Shown here: piece by piece, positions 36,656 through 45,474 of the stretch
Numbering within the stretch: the stretch's first letter is position 1
How the letters are laid out: the number at the start of each line of letters is the position of its first letter
Origin: Siminovitchia fordii DSM 16014 = CIP 108821
Lineage (GTDB): Bacteria > Bacillota > Bacilli > Bacillales > Bacillaceae_C
Assembly (NCBI RefSeq): GCF_000374565.1
Contig: NZ_KB894688.1
Location: 186,001-250,000, forward strand
Length of the DNA: 64,000 nucleotides
Direction of reading: 5' to 3'
Made by a program: the position numbers and the translations under genes
Notes under the pieces: generated by a model
Databases searched by the model: none
What the model saw: only the letters and a program-made list of their open reading frames with translations
What the model was told of the DNA's origin: nothing

Positions 36656-36682
36656 TGATATAATGTCAATGACATTATATCA
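36656..36682. promoter_or_regulatory. 27-bp perfect palindrome between kynU and a TetR gene
   Basis: The left arm TGATATAATGTCA and its exact complement TGACATTATATCA are separated by a single A. It lies 71-97 bp upstream of kynU and 71-97 bp upstream of the divergent TetR gene, the position of a shared operator. The arms include -10-like TATAAT sequence. Confidence 0.75.
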
Positions 36683-36752
36683 CCTATCCGATTGCCTAGG
36701 AACCTTTAACACGGTAAAATAGGGCTAAAACACCAAGGAAGGAGCAAATAAA

Positions 36753-37367
36753 ATGGACGGCTCTGAGCAAATGTCCAAGCGGCAGCTCCAAGCATTGCAA
36801 ACGAGGGAGAACCTGCTGAATGCAGGACGGGCGGTCTTTCTAGAAAAGGGGTTTCAAAAAGCCACTATGACACAAATCAATAAGCTGGCACATACAGGTT
36901 ACGGAACGGCATACGTCTATTTCAAAAACAAAGACGACCTGTTTACAGAATTGATGGAAACCATCATGCAAAAAATGTACGATGTCGCAGGACTTCCTTT
37001 TCATCCCCGTACAAAAGAGGAAGCGTATGCACAGATTCTAAAACAGACGCGCCTTTTCATGCAGTCAGCCTTGGAAGAAAAAGAAATGATGAAGGTCGTA
37101 AAAGAAGCAATCGGAGTTTCGGCAATCGTTAAAGAAAAGTGGAATAGCATCCGGGCCCGCTTTATTTCAGGAATCACAAAAGATATTCAATTTGTCCAGG
37201 ATGCAGGACTGGCAATTGAAAGGTTTGACGCTGCCCTTATCGCAAAAGGATGGTTTTACATGAATGAGCAGGTCATGTGGGATCTGGTTCTAGGGGAAAT
37301 TGAAGAGGACTTGGATGCCGTATCTGAAAACCTGTCAGAACTATATGCCGGGGGGCTATATAAGTAA
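36753..37367 (+). CDS. TetR-family regulator, divergent from the kyn operon
   Basis: 204 aa. N-terminal DNA-binding domain (about 12-60; RENLLNAGRAVFLEKGFQKATM, then HTGYGTAYVYFKNKDDLF) and an all-helical ligand domain. It is divergent from kynU with a perfect 27-bp palindrome between them, so it is the likely repressor of tryptophan catabolism. The ligand may be tryptophan, kynurenine or anthranilate (inference). RBS AAGGAGC precedes the ATG by about 8 bases. Confidence 0.87.
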   Translation: MDGSEQMSKRQLQALQTRENLLNAGRAVFLEKGFQKATMTQINKLAHTGYGTAYVYFKNKDDLFTELMETIMQKMYDVAGLPFHPRTKEEAYAQILKQTRLFMQSALEEKEMMKVVKEAIGVSAIVKEKWNSIRARFISGITKDIQFVQDAGLAIERFDAALIAKGWFYMNEQVMWDLVLGEIEEDLDAVSENLSELYAGGLYK

Positions 37368-37385
37368 AATTCCGGCAAAATCAAA

Positions 37386-37418
37386 AAGCCTTTGAGCGAA
37401 CAATTCACTCAAAGGCTT
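37386..37418. terminator. Bidirectional terminator
   Basis: A perfect 11-bp stem (AAGCCTTTGAG / CTCAAAGGCTT) between the TetR gene and the convergent ASCH gene, overlapping the latter's stop codon. Confidence 0.82.
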
Positions 37419-37876
37419 CCCGCCAATGTTTTTCCCTTTTCATTGCAGTCAATCAGCTCAAACCGCTCACAGACAAGCAAAATTTCATCAGAGAATGAAA
37501 GGCCTTTTTCTTTTAATTCACTTGTGAAAAATTTGACATGGATATCCCACCATTCCTCATATGAGCCTTCCCCTTCTGAAATGGCAAAATCCTCCGTCAC
37601 TTCATTCATCGGTAGGATTTCCACTTCGGTTGTTCGAATGATGGCTACCGGCTGATCCTCACTATCGAGGATAATGCTGTAATCACCTTCTTTTGGGAGA
37701 GGCTCATTTTCAAGGTCATACAGAAGCTTGCATGAACATGTTGCTCGTTTTTTGCCTGCAATTACCAGTGAAGCCAGCTTATCGGGCTCAGCTCCGAACT
37801 GCCAAGCACTAACGGAAGAAGGTTTTTGTGAACTTCCCCAAAATTCATTCCAATATGTTAAAGAAGCTTCGTTCAT
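37409..37876 (-). CDS. ASCH-domain protein
   Basis: 155 aa. The ASCH fold (PUA-like, proposed RNA or modified-nucleoside binding) shows in VSAWQFGAEPDKLASLVIAG, KKRATCSCKLLYD and EGDYSIILDSEDQPVAIIRT. Some ASCH proteins are N4-acetylcytidine amidohydrolases, but those are shorter; the function here is open. The ATG at 37876 lies 7 bases after GGAGG; the longer in-frame start would run into the upstream gene. It follows the AAA ATPase gene by 23 bp and is probably cotranscribed with it. Confidence 0.8.
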   Translation of the reverse strand: MNEASLTYWNEFWGSSQKPSSVSAWQFGAEPDKLASLVIAGKKRATCSCKLLYDLENEPLPKEGDYSIILDSEDQPVAIIRTTEVEILPMNEVTEDFAISEGEGSYEEWWDIHVKFFTSELKEKGLSFSDEILLVCERFELIDCNEKGKTLAGSL

Positions 37877-37899
37877 CGTGACATCCTCCGGTATGATTT

Positions 37900-39177
37900 T
37901 TAAAAATCGAATCCCACTTTGGAATAATCCGTTTCTCCCCACTCCTGTGTCCGGGTTTTTTCATTGGCTGCTTCCAGGTTCTGGATGATACCATCGATAT
38001 CAACAGCTTGATCATAATGCCACTGAAGGGCAGCCGATGCGTACAACTCGTTCAATTGAGCAATTGAGAACTTCTCTGTCTGCTCGGCGATATACAGAAC
38101 ATCAGACTTAGACATAAACCGCTCCATATTCTTAATTTTCAGGAGATATTGAAGGCGCATTTCGAAGTCAGGCCGCTTAATTTCATAAGCCCGATCAAAG
38201 CGGCCTGCACGATTGATCAGAGCCGGATCGATTTTTTCAGGATAATTGGTCGTTCCAATTAAAAAGATGCCTTCTTTTGAAGTGGCCCCATCCAACGTAT
38301 TCAAAAACACAGACCTTGAAGACTCCGGCATGGAATCGATATCCTCAATCACCAAAACCATTGGTGCCATCTTCGCTACAATGGAAAATACCTCTTTTAT
38401 GGAGTAGCTCGTTGTATATTCCGTAATCTGCCAATACGCGACAGGAGCATCAATACTTCCTGCGATGGATTTCACGAGCGTTGTTTTTCCATTCCCGGGC
38501 TGTCCGTAAAGCAAAATTCCTCGCTTATATGGGATGTTATAAGTTTTAAAAAAGTCTCCACTTTCGTTGAAAAACTCGTCAATCGAACGGTAAATCTCCG
38601 ATTTCAGCCCCTCTTCCAACAGTACATCTTCTCTGCTTACAAGAGAAGTGACCTTCTCCTTTTCACGTTCGACTCCTTCTTCAGTATCAGTGAAGACACT
38701 AACGCAATCCTTCATGATTTCCTTTTGACGATCATATACGTACTGTAAAAATGTAAGCAGGCTCTCATCGTCTTTAGCATAGATGAATTCGTGCTGATAA
38801 TCCGTAAAGCTTTGAAAAATTGGCAGCTTGACCAACGCAATTTCATAGTCTGGATAAAAATAAACGGCATTATTAATGGATGGTTTGATCACAAAACCAT
38901 ACTTGTCGTCGTTTTGCTCATAATCAATGCACCCGGTTTCCACGTGATCATAAATATATGAAAGAAGCTGTGCTTTTCCGGAAGCCAAATCCTCTTCCAG
39001 TACATTCCAGATTTCTTCCACATTTTCATTGTCCAGATACATTTTTAAGATGAGTCCGGTCTGTTTTAAAATAAATCCATGGACTTTGTCCAGTGCCACA
39101 CCGTAATCATAATAGTATGGCAAAACTTCACGATTATTTTCCGGCAGTCGAATAATATATGATTCTTTCAATGTCAT
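37900..39177 (-). CDS. AAA+ ATPase, BCS1-like
   Basis: 425 aa. The N-terminal half (1-200) is unlike known domains. The C-terminal half is an AAA+ module with Walker A GQPGNGKTTLVKSI, Walker B MVLVIEDIDSM, sensor 1 GTTNYPEKIDPAL and the arginine finger region NRAGRFDRAYEIKRPD. The latter features are like BCS1 and FtsH-type AAA proteins, but no protease or membrane segment is visible. It may remodel a protein partner; the client is unknown. The only neighbour on the same transcript is the ASCH gene. Upstream lies the 104-bp satellite array. Confidence 0.82.
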   Translation of the reverse strand: MTLKESYIIRLPENNREVLPYYYDYGVALDKVHGFILKQTGLILKMYLDNENVEEIWNVLEEDLASGKAQLLSYIYDHVETGCIDYEQNDDKYGFVIKPSINNAVYFYPDYEIALVKLPIFQSFTDYQHEFIYAKDDESLLTFLQYVYDRQKEIMKDCVSVFTDTEEGVEREKEKVTSLVSREDVLLEEGLKSEIYRSIDEFFNESGDFFKTYNIPYKRGILLYGQPGNGKTTLVKSIAGSIDAPVAYWQITEYTTSYSIKEVFSIVAKMAPMVLVIEDIDSMPESSRSVFLNTLDGATSKEGIFLIGTTNYPEKIDPALINRAGRFDRAYEIKRPDFEMRLQYLLKIKNMERFMSKSDVLYIAEQTEKFSIAQLNELYASAALQWHYDQAVDIDGIIQNLEAANEKTRTQEWGETDYSKVGFDF

Positions 39178-40229
39178 TTCCTTCCGTCTCTATAGGCTGT
39201 ATTACTCATTTAAGTTTACCGGAAAATCTACAAATTGAAAAGGCAACCTGATTGGGAAACTAACGACTGATTCGGGTGGGAAAATTGTATTCTTCGTTCC
39301 TCATAAATTTCAACTGATTAGTGGTTTAATGGTTTATTAGAAGTGGCTCTCATATGATTGGTTAGTGACCGGGTTCATGGGTAACTACGGAAAACGGGAA
39401 TCGGGCTCTATTTCGCTGGATTAGTGACCATTTTCAGGAGCAGCTACGGATAACGGGAATCTATACACTCGATTTGTGACCGGGTTCTCTTGCAACTGCA
39501 AAAAACGGGAACTAATACGCTAGATTAGTGACTACTTTCAGGAGCAAGAGCGGGAAACGGGAATCTATCTACTCGATTAGTTACCGGGTTCTCTTCTAAC
39601 AGCAAAAATCGGGAACTAATATGCCTGATTAGTGACCGTTTTCAGTTGCTATACCGGATAACGGGAATCTATACACTCCACTAGTGACCGGGTTCTCTTG
39701 CAACTGCAAAAAACGGGCTCTAATACGCTAGATTAGTGACCATTTTCAGGAGCAACTACGGATAATGGGAATCTATACACTCCATTAGTGACCGAATTCT
39801 CTTCCAATTGCAAAAAACGGGCTCTATTTCGCTGGATTTGTGACCATTTTCAGGAGCTATACCGGATAACGGGCATCTATCCACTCCATTAGTGACCGAA
39901 TTCTCTTCCAATTGCAAAAAACGGGCACTAACACGATGGATTAGTGACCGTTTTCAGTTGCTATACCGGATAATGGGCATCTATCCACTCGATTAGTGAC
40001 CGAATTCTCTTCCAACAGCAAAAATCGGGCACTAATAAGCTAGATTAGTGACCGTTTTCGTGGGCAACTACGGATAACGGGAATCTATACACTCGATTGG
40101 TGACCGAGTTCTTTTCCAACAGCAAAAAACGGGAACTATTTCGCTGGATTAGTGACCATTTTTAGGAGCAACTACGGATAACGGGAATCTATCTACTCGA
40201 TTGGTGACCGTATTCTCTTCCAATTGCAA

Positions 40230-40266
40230 AAAACGGTCACTAATACGCTAGATTAGTGACCGTTTT
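40230..40266. repeat. Perfect hairpin inside the satellite array
   Basis: 15-bp arms AAAACGGTCACTAAT and ATTAGTGACCGTTTT around a 7-base loop at a B/A monomer junction. Most other junctions keep only part of this symmetry. Confidence 0.85.
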
Positions 40267-40644
40267 CGTGGGCAACTACGGATAACGGGAATCTATACAC
40301 TCGATTTGTGACCGGGTTCTCTTGCAACTGCAAAAAATGGGCACTATTATGCCTGATTAGTGACCGTTTTCAGTTGCTATACCGGATAACGGGCATCTAT
40401 CTACTCGATTAGTGACCGTATTCTCTTCCAACTGCAAAAAACGGGAACTAATACGCTAGATTAGTGACCGTTTTCGTGGGCAGCTACGGATAACGGGCAT
40501 CTATTTACTCGATTAGTGACCGGGTTCTCTTCTAACAGCAAAAATCGGGCACTAATAAGCTAGATTAGTGACCGTTTTCGTGGGCAACTACGGATAACAG
40601 GCATCTATACACTCGATTGGTGACCGAGTTCTATTCCAACAGCA

Positions 40645-40682
40645 AAAAACGGTCACTAACACGATGGATTAGTGACCGTTTT
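40645..40682. terminator. Terminal hairpin of the array, possible terminator
   Basis: 14-bp arms AAAACGGTCACTAA and TTAGTGACCGTTTT around a 9-base loop, flanked by A and T runs. It lies about 110 bp downstream of the secreted repeat-protein gene (minus strand) and could end its transcript. Confidence 0.6.
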
Positions 40683-40790
40683 CCAAGAATGATCCTATTT
40701 AGCTCTTTTATTTCTTATATAAGCGTTTCTTAAAAAGGATTTGAAGTCACTTCTCAGCTACATAAAAGAAAAACACTCTTTTATAGCCTA

Positions 40791-41510
40791 TTACATCCCG
40801 GGATGCCCTTTCGGGAATAAAATGATCTCTTCCTTAAATGGGAACAGTTTCATTTCCCTCGCTTTTTCCCCGTGGTTAATCATGATTTCATGAAAAATTT
40901 CCTGATCGCTTTTTCCGTCTGTGTTAACTCCTAATTTTTCAGCCGCATTATGAATCATTGCTTTTCGCACATCCCCAGCCACTTCACGAAGATCCCTGCC
41001 ATCGGTTGAAATGCCGTATTCTTTGGCATACTTCAGTATTTGCGCTTTGCGCACCTCGTATGTGAGCTCTTTCAGAGATTTGCCATCACTAGGAATACCC
41101 ATTTCCGCGGCTTCCTTTTTTACTTTCACTTCTTTGATTTCTTTCTTTAGAGTTTTGATATCCTTGCCTTGGGTACTGATTCCATATTGCTGAGCAATTC
41201 TTGTTACCCAAATCTTTTGAATCTCTTTTTCCAATTGGTCCGTGGTTTTTCCTTCAGTTGAAATTCCTAATCCTTCCGCATGCTTTTTAATATAAACATC
41301 GCGGATTTCCTTATTGAGTGTTTCCGTATCCTTGCCTTCCGTGTCAATCCCCAGCATTTCCGCATATTTCTTTGTCATTTCCGGGTCCATTTTAAATTGA
41401 CGCTCACCAAATTCAGAGTCATGCATTTCAGCCATTACAACTGATTCCATACCAACAAAGACCCCAAACGCAAGGATGGCCGCAAAAAGATATGTAGTCA
41501 GCCTCTTCAT
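40791..41510 (-). CDS. Secreted protein with five to six GI-T-GK helical repeats
   Basis: 239 aa, family not recognised. A signal peptide of about 27 residues (LFAAILAFGVFVGMESVVMA) precedes repeats of about 33-35 residues, each an alpha-helical stretch and a turn: MLGIDTEGKDTETLNKEI, GLGISTEGKTTDQLEKEI, QYGISTQGKDIKTLKKEI, EMGIPSDGKSLKELTYEV, EYGISTDGRDLREVAGDV, KLGVNTDGKSDQEIFHEI. The start is the ATG after GAAGGAGG. The tail KEEIILFPKGHPGM is hydrophobic and aromatic. Export and charge suggest a cell-surface or extracellular binding role. It is followed by the satellite array. Confidence 0.8.
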   Translation of the reverse strand: MKRLTTYLFAAILAFGVFVGMESVVMAEMHDSEFGERQFKMDPEMTKKYAEMLGIDTEGKDTETLNKEIRDVYIKKHAEGLGISTEGKTTDQLEKEIQKIWVTRIAQQYGISTQGKDIKTLKKEIKEVKVKKEAAEMGIPSDGKSLKELTYEVRKAQILKYAKEYGISTDGRDLREVAGDVRKAMIHNAAEKLGVNTDGKSDQEIFHEIMINHGEKAREMKLFPFKEEIILFPKGHPGM

Positions 41511-41860
41511 TATGAGTTCCTCCTTCAAGTGTGTACTTCATCTTTAGCATGCCCTTTTGCAAAATAGTCATGAATAATAAAAAGCAATAACGTCTTATTT
41601 TTAAAAACGATCCGCCGGGATTGATCTTAAGTCAGCTTGACCCTAACAATATCACCTTGCCAGTTTAAAAACTCCACGTCCCTATAGCACAGAAGGCATA
41701 TGGAGATCTTGTCTTGCATATCTGTCATTTCACCTGAATTCTTTTTCTTAAATAAAAAAAGAATGCCGAAACCGGCATCGATATGATATGCTCCCCTTTA
41801 AGCATCAAGGGTTTATTTTTTACCTGTCTACTTGACAGGGGGCAGTTCACGTTTGGATCG
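41511..41860. other. Intergenic stretch
   Basis: 350 bases holding the promoter of the repeat protein and, at 41754-41780, the terminator of the next gene. No other feature seen. Confidence 0.5.
41754..41780 (-). terminator. Terminator of the coiled-coil gene
   Basis: Stem GATGCCGG/CGGCATTC on the minus strand with a short loop, followed by seven T. Confidence 0.8.
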
Positions 41861-42628
41861 TTACTGATTCTGTTCTTCTTTGCTTTCTTTTTTCTCCCCC
41901 TTTTGTTTGAGTAGAAAGAGCTGCAATGGCTCCACGGAACCAGTCAAGAGTTTGTAAACGTAAGATGAGGTGAGCTGATAGCTGTTTTCGATTTTTTCAG
42001 CGAGGTAATTGGCCCTCTCAAACAGGATGGAGCGTATATTTGTCACTTGTCTCAAGATTTTTTCAGTGATCGCTTCCTGGTTATCCAATCGGCTGATCAC
42101 TTCCCGATGCCTTTCCTCCTGCTTCGAAATTTGTACCGCCATCTCCTTCTGAAGTTCATACTGTTCATTCAATTTTGTTAAAAGCTTCTCATTGTCGACT
42201 TCAACTGACTTTAACCGCTTTTCGATTTCCTCATTCGTTCCACTGGCCTCCAAAAGCTTTTCCATCACTTCTTCTTTAAAAAGCTTCTCCTCTCCCAGCA
42301 TTTCCTCCTGCTTCTGGTTTTTGTCCTCAATCGCAGTCAACCTGTCCTTTACATCTTCATGGATCTCATCATGCTTCCGGTCATATCTTCTTAAATCTTT
42401 CAATTGATAGGTAATATTCTTCCATTGATTTTTTCGTATCCGCTCCTGATGTTCCACCATTTTATTTAAATCCAAAAACGATCGATGCAAGGTAACATTA
42501 GCTTTTTTCTGGCCTTCTATGAATTCTGTCCACTCATCTATTTCAACAACCGATTGGTTGGGCGCGTCAATTTCTTCATCATTTTTATAAATATAAAGGT
42601 GTTCCTCCTCGTTGAAGTATAATCCCAT
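41861..42628 (-). CDS. Coiled-coil protein of unknown function
   Basis: 255 aa. A short N-terminal head (MGLYFNEEEHLYIYKNDEE) is followed by long heptad-rich helices from about 45 to 215, then a segment YLAEKIENSYQLTSSYVYKL and a charged tail. No membrane helix or signal peptide, so it is probably cytoplasmic and oligomeric. RBS AGGAGGTG precedes the ATG by about 10 bases. I do not recognise the family; a structural or spore-associated role is only a guess. Confidence 0.75.
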   Translation of the reverse strand: MGLYFNEEEHLYIYKNDEEIDAPNQSVVEIDEWTEFIEGQKKANVTLHRSFLDLNKMVEHQERIRKNQWKNITYQLKDLRRYDRKHDEIHEDVKDRLTAIEDKNQKQEEMLGEEKLFKEEVMEKLLEASGTNEEIEKRLKSVEVDNEKLLTKLNEQYELQKEMAVQISKQEERHREVISRLDNQEAITEKILRQVTNIRSILFERANYLAEKIENSYQLTSSYVYKLLTGSVEPLQLFLLKQKGEKKESKEEQNQ

Positions 42629-42756
42629 TTCGCTTATACACCTCCTTGCTTTTAAATTTATTTATTAGCTTATGCAAAGAGGCTGCAAGGAGGGACTCGG
42701 CAAATTTAGGTGGACACAGGGCTAGGCAAAATGAGATTTCCCTGGCATAACAACAG

Positions 42757-42798
42757 AAAAAGCTTGTAGAAAAAATGTACTTTTCCTACAAGCTTTTT
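42757..42798 (-). terminator. Terminator of the agmatine deiminase gene
   Basis: A perfect 13-bp stem (AAAAAGCTTGTAG / CTACAAGCTTTTT) with a 16-base loop, 14 bp after the stop codon. Confidence 0.88.
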
Positions 42799-42811
42799 CG
42801 TTTCCGGCTAA

Positions 42812-43912
42812 TTATGGTCTGGGCTGGACCATCGTCATGCAATGAATATTGCCGCCGCTCAGAGACCACTCTTTAGTCGGAAGGCCGATCACTTTTCTAT
42901 CCGGCATCAATTCTTGAAGTTTTCGAACAGCTTCCTCATCTCGAGGGTCATTAAATTGAGGTACTAAAAATCCTCCATTAACAAAATATCCGTTAATATA
43001 AGTAACCGCCAACGGCTGATTTGGCTCGCGAGGAGCCGCATCTGCAGCAATATCAAAGCCTTTGTTTTCTTCTTCTGTTATATGGATGACTTCAGGGATA
43101 TGGATTTTGTGGATTTCAAACTTTCTCCCTTTCGCATCCGTTTCTTTGCTCAAAACATCATACGCTTCTTTGAACACCGGATATTGCGGGTGATTGACAT
43201 CGTCAACCCATGAAAGAGCGATGACGCCAGGCTTGATGAAAAAGAGGATATCATCCACATGCCCGTCCGTTTCATCATAAAGCATTCCTCTTTCCAGCCA
43301 AATCACCTTGTCCAGACCGAGATATTCTTTACAATTTCTTTCGACTTCCTCTTTGGACATGTCTCCGTTCCGGTTCGGATTCAGATTGCATTGCTCCGTT
43401 AAAATAATCGTTCCTTCTCCATCTACCTGCGTAGCCCCGCCTTCAAGAATAAAGTGCTTGGCATCATATGAATCTATATTTTCAAGTTCGAAAAGCTTTT
43501 GTGCAAACTGCTGGTCCAAATCCCATGGGAAATACAGACCTTCCTCAAGTCCACCATATGCATTGAATCCAAATTGGACGCCTCTCATTTCCCCTTTATC
43601 GTTGATAACGTAAAATGCCCCTTTATCCTGAACCCATGATTCATTCGTCGACATTTCCACAACCCGGACTTTTTCCGATAATCTTGCTCTTGCATTTTCA
43701 TACTGGGCTGCAGAACAGATCACTGTCATTTCTTCATATTCTGCGATTGTATTTGCTACGATTACAGCTACTTCCTGCGCAGGTTTTCCCCCATTCCGGA
43801 AAGCAAAGCCTTTTTCCGGCCAAATGATGATTGACCCCTTATGCGGTTCGAACTCTCCCGGAATTCTAAATCCGTCTTTTTTCGGTGTGCTGTCTTTAAT
43901 TGTTCTTGCCAT
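42812..43912 (-). CDS. aguA: Agmatine deiminase
   Basis: 366 aa. Hydrolyses agmatine to N-carbamoylputrescine and ammonia through a covalent thiouronium intermediate. Family features: IIIWPEKGFAFRNGGKPAQ near the start, the guanidinium-binding NESWVQDKGAF, FILEGGATQVDGEGTIILTE with a catalytic Glu, the catalytic His in ETDGHVDD, and the C-terminal nucleophile Cys in LSGGNIHCMTM. The ATG at 43912 lies at good distance from GAGGAG; the ATG two codons before is too close. The upstream permease gene probably feeds the same polyamine route. Confidence 0.95.
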   Translation of the reverse strand: MARTIKDSTPKKDGFRIPGEFEPHKGSIIIWPEKGFAFRNGGKPAQEVAVIVANTIAEYEEMTVICSAAQYENARARLSEKVRVVEMSTNESWVQDKGAFYVINDKGEMRGVQFGFNAYGGLEEGLYFPWDLDQQFAQKLFELENIDSYDAKHFILEGGATQVDGEGTIILTEQCNLNPNRNGDMSKEEVERNCKEYLGLDKVIWLERGMLYDETDGHVDDILFFIKPGVIALSWVDDVNHPQYPVFKEAYDVLSKETDAKGRKFEIHKIHIPEVIHITEEENKGFDIAADAAPREPNQPLAVTYINGYFVNGGFLVPQFNDPRDEEAVRKLQELMPDRKVIGLPTKEWSLSGGNIHCMTMVQPRP

Positions 43913-43959
43913 AATCATTCTCCTCTTTTCTAAATGATGTCGTTTTTATATGTGTAAAA

Positions 43960-44100
43960 AGTAAAAACCTAGTTGAAACTGCGACGGACAGGATGTCGCA
44001 GGACGCAGTGCTTTAGGCGGCTAGACGCCGCGAGCAAAAGGATAAGCCAACAATCTACGACTTCTTCGGCGCCCGCCTAAGGCCGCACGCTTTTATTGTT
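43960..44100. repeat. GC-rich intergenic repeat relative
   Basis: Contains GCGACGGACAGGATGTCGCA and GGCGCCCGCCTAAGG, related in wording to the GC-rich array at 16.3-16.7 kb (CGCGACATCCTGTCG, AGGCGCCCGC). It lies between the deiminase and permease genes and is much richer in GC than its surroundings. Confidence 0.5.
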
Positions 44101-44139
44101 CATTATTGAGTTCCGGCGGACTCACTCTGAAAAACTTCG

Positions 44140-45474
44140 TCAAATATAAAATAAGACAAAGCCGATCGCCGCCCAAATAGCACCAAGGATCATTGCGCTT
44201 GTTTCAAGGCTGTACCAAAGGTATAAGTTGAACGCCAGGCCCGCACCAGGTATGACGATAGAAGTGATGGCCGATTTGGCAGACCTGTTTTTTTCCTTCC
44301 TGAAAAAATAAACGATAACAGACAGGTTAACAAAAGTGAATGCGACAAATGCTCCAAAGTTAATAAGAGAAGCCGCTTCCATTAAATCCAAAAATACCGC
44401 TGTCATGGCCAAAGCCCCTACAAGAAGAATATTAAACACGGGCAATCCAGTCTTCGGGTGAACATATCCGAAAAACTTTTTTGGTAGGACTCCATCTCTT
44501 CCCATCCCATATAGTAAGCGGGATGCACTCATTTGCTGGGTTATTCCGCAGGCAAGGACGGCAACAACATAACCTGAAATAAAGATTGAGTGGAACAAGG
44601 CTCCACCGATATACTTCGCAATTTCCGGTGAAGCGCCTTCGACATCGCCGAAAACGGATACATCCGGAAATAAAGATTGCATGAAATAGGTTACCGTAAC
44701 AAAGAAGGCCCCTGCACTCAAGGCAATGATAAAGATCGCCCTGGGGATGTTCTTCTTTGGTTCAATAGTCTCTTCAGCCAACGTTGTTACAGCATCAAAG
44801 CCGAGGAAGGAAAGTGCCAAAATGGATGCTCCTGCAAAAACTGCTGAAAAGGACAGATCCTCGGAATAAAACGGATTCAGTGAAAATGTACTTCCGGTGT
44901 CACCGTACATGATCATTCTAATAGTCAAAATGACAAAAATGGTTGTGACCATTACTTGAAGAATAACCAAAAGGTAGTTAAAGATGACCGCCAGTTTGAC
45001 TCCCATAAGATTAAGTGCCGTCGTAATAGCAATAGTCAAGACAATCCATATCCACGAAGGAACACTTGGAAAAGCCGATGACATATAAATACTTGCCAGC
45101 AACGCGTTGATCATCGGAAGAAAAAGATAATCCAGCATGGCGGACCATCCGACAAGGAAACCCAAATGTGCATTCATCGTTTTCCTTGTATACGTATAAA
45201 CCGAGCCGGCAGACGGATATTTTTTTACCATTCTCCCGTAACTGTACGCCGTAAATAAAATGGCCACGATAATTAATAAATAGGCCGCTGGCACATGCCC
45301 TTTTGTAATATCGGAAATAATACCAAATGTATCGAAGACTGCCAATGGTGACATATACGCCAAACCAATAAAAACGACATGCCTCAGTTTTAGTGATCTC
45401 TTCAATTGTCCTCCGTCAGAGATTGTTCCCTTTTCCAAAGAACCATTTAAATCTTTTGCCTCATTCAAGTTCAT
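44140..45474 (-). CDS. APC-family permease, probable putrescine or agmatine importer
   Basis: 444 aa, 12 helices. The N-terminal part (LRHVVFIGLAYMSPLAVFDTFG) and the block GFDAVTTLAEETIEPKKNIPRAI are typical of the APC branch that contains the putrescine importer PuuP. Placed 0.2 kb upstream of the agmatine deiminase gene on the same strand, it likely takes up agmatine or putrescine. RBS GGGAGGGAG precedes the ATG. Confidence 0.83.
   Translation of the reverse strand: MNLNEAKDLNGSLEKGTISDGGQLKRSLKLRHVVFIGLAYMSPLAVFDTFGIISDITKGHVPAAYLLIIVAILFTAYSYGRMVKKYPSAGSVYTYTRKTMNAHLGFLVGWSAMLDYLFLPMINALLASIYMSSAFPSVPSWIWIVLTIAITTALNLMGVKLAVIFNYLLVILQVMVTTIFVILTIRMIMYGDTGSTFSLNPFYSEDLSFSAVFAGASILALSFLGFDAVTTLAEETIEPKKNIPRAIFIIALSAGAFFVTVTYFMQSLFPDVSVFGDVEGASPEIAKYIGGALFHSIFISGYVVAVLACGITQQMSASRLLYGMGRDGVLPKKFFGYVHPKTGLPVFNILLVGALAMTAVFLDLMEAASLINFGAFVAFTFVNLSVIVYFFRKEKNRSAKSAITSIVIPGAGLAFNLYLWYSLETSAMILGAIWAAIGFVLFYI

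Larger units (their letters stand above)
39360..40682. repeat. Satellite-like tandem array: twelve 104-bp dimers of a 52-bp monomer
   Basis: From 39419 to 40666 the sequence is exactly twelve 104-bp units (starts 39419, 39523, 39627 and every 104 bp to 40563), then a final partial monomer to 40682. Each unit is two related 52-bp monomers: A begins GATTAGTGACCGTTTTC and has ACGGATAACGGG; B begins GATTAGTGACCGGGTTCTC and has GCAAAAAACGGG. A degenerate monomer at 39360 precedes the array in a different spacing. Monomers differ by base changes and swapped blocks, but no indel occurs in 1248 bp. No reading frame is maintained, so it is noncoding. It fills the gap between the AAA ATPase gene and a secreted repeat protein gene. 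Confidence 0.95.

Noticed and set aside
39360-40682. CRISPR array
   Set aside because: The repeated unit is continuous with no unique spacers of constant length, and no cas gene is near.
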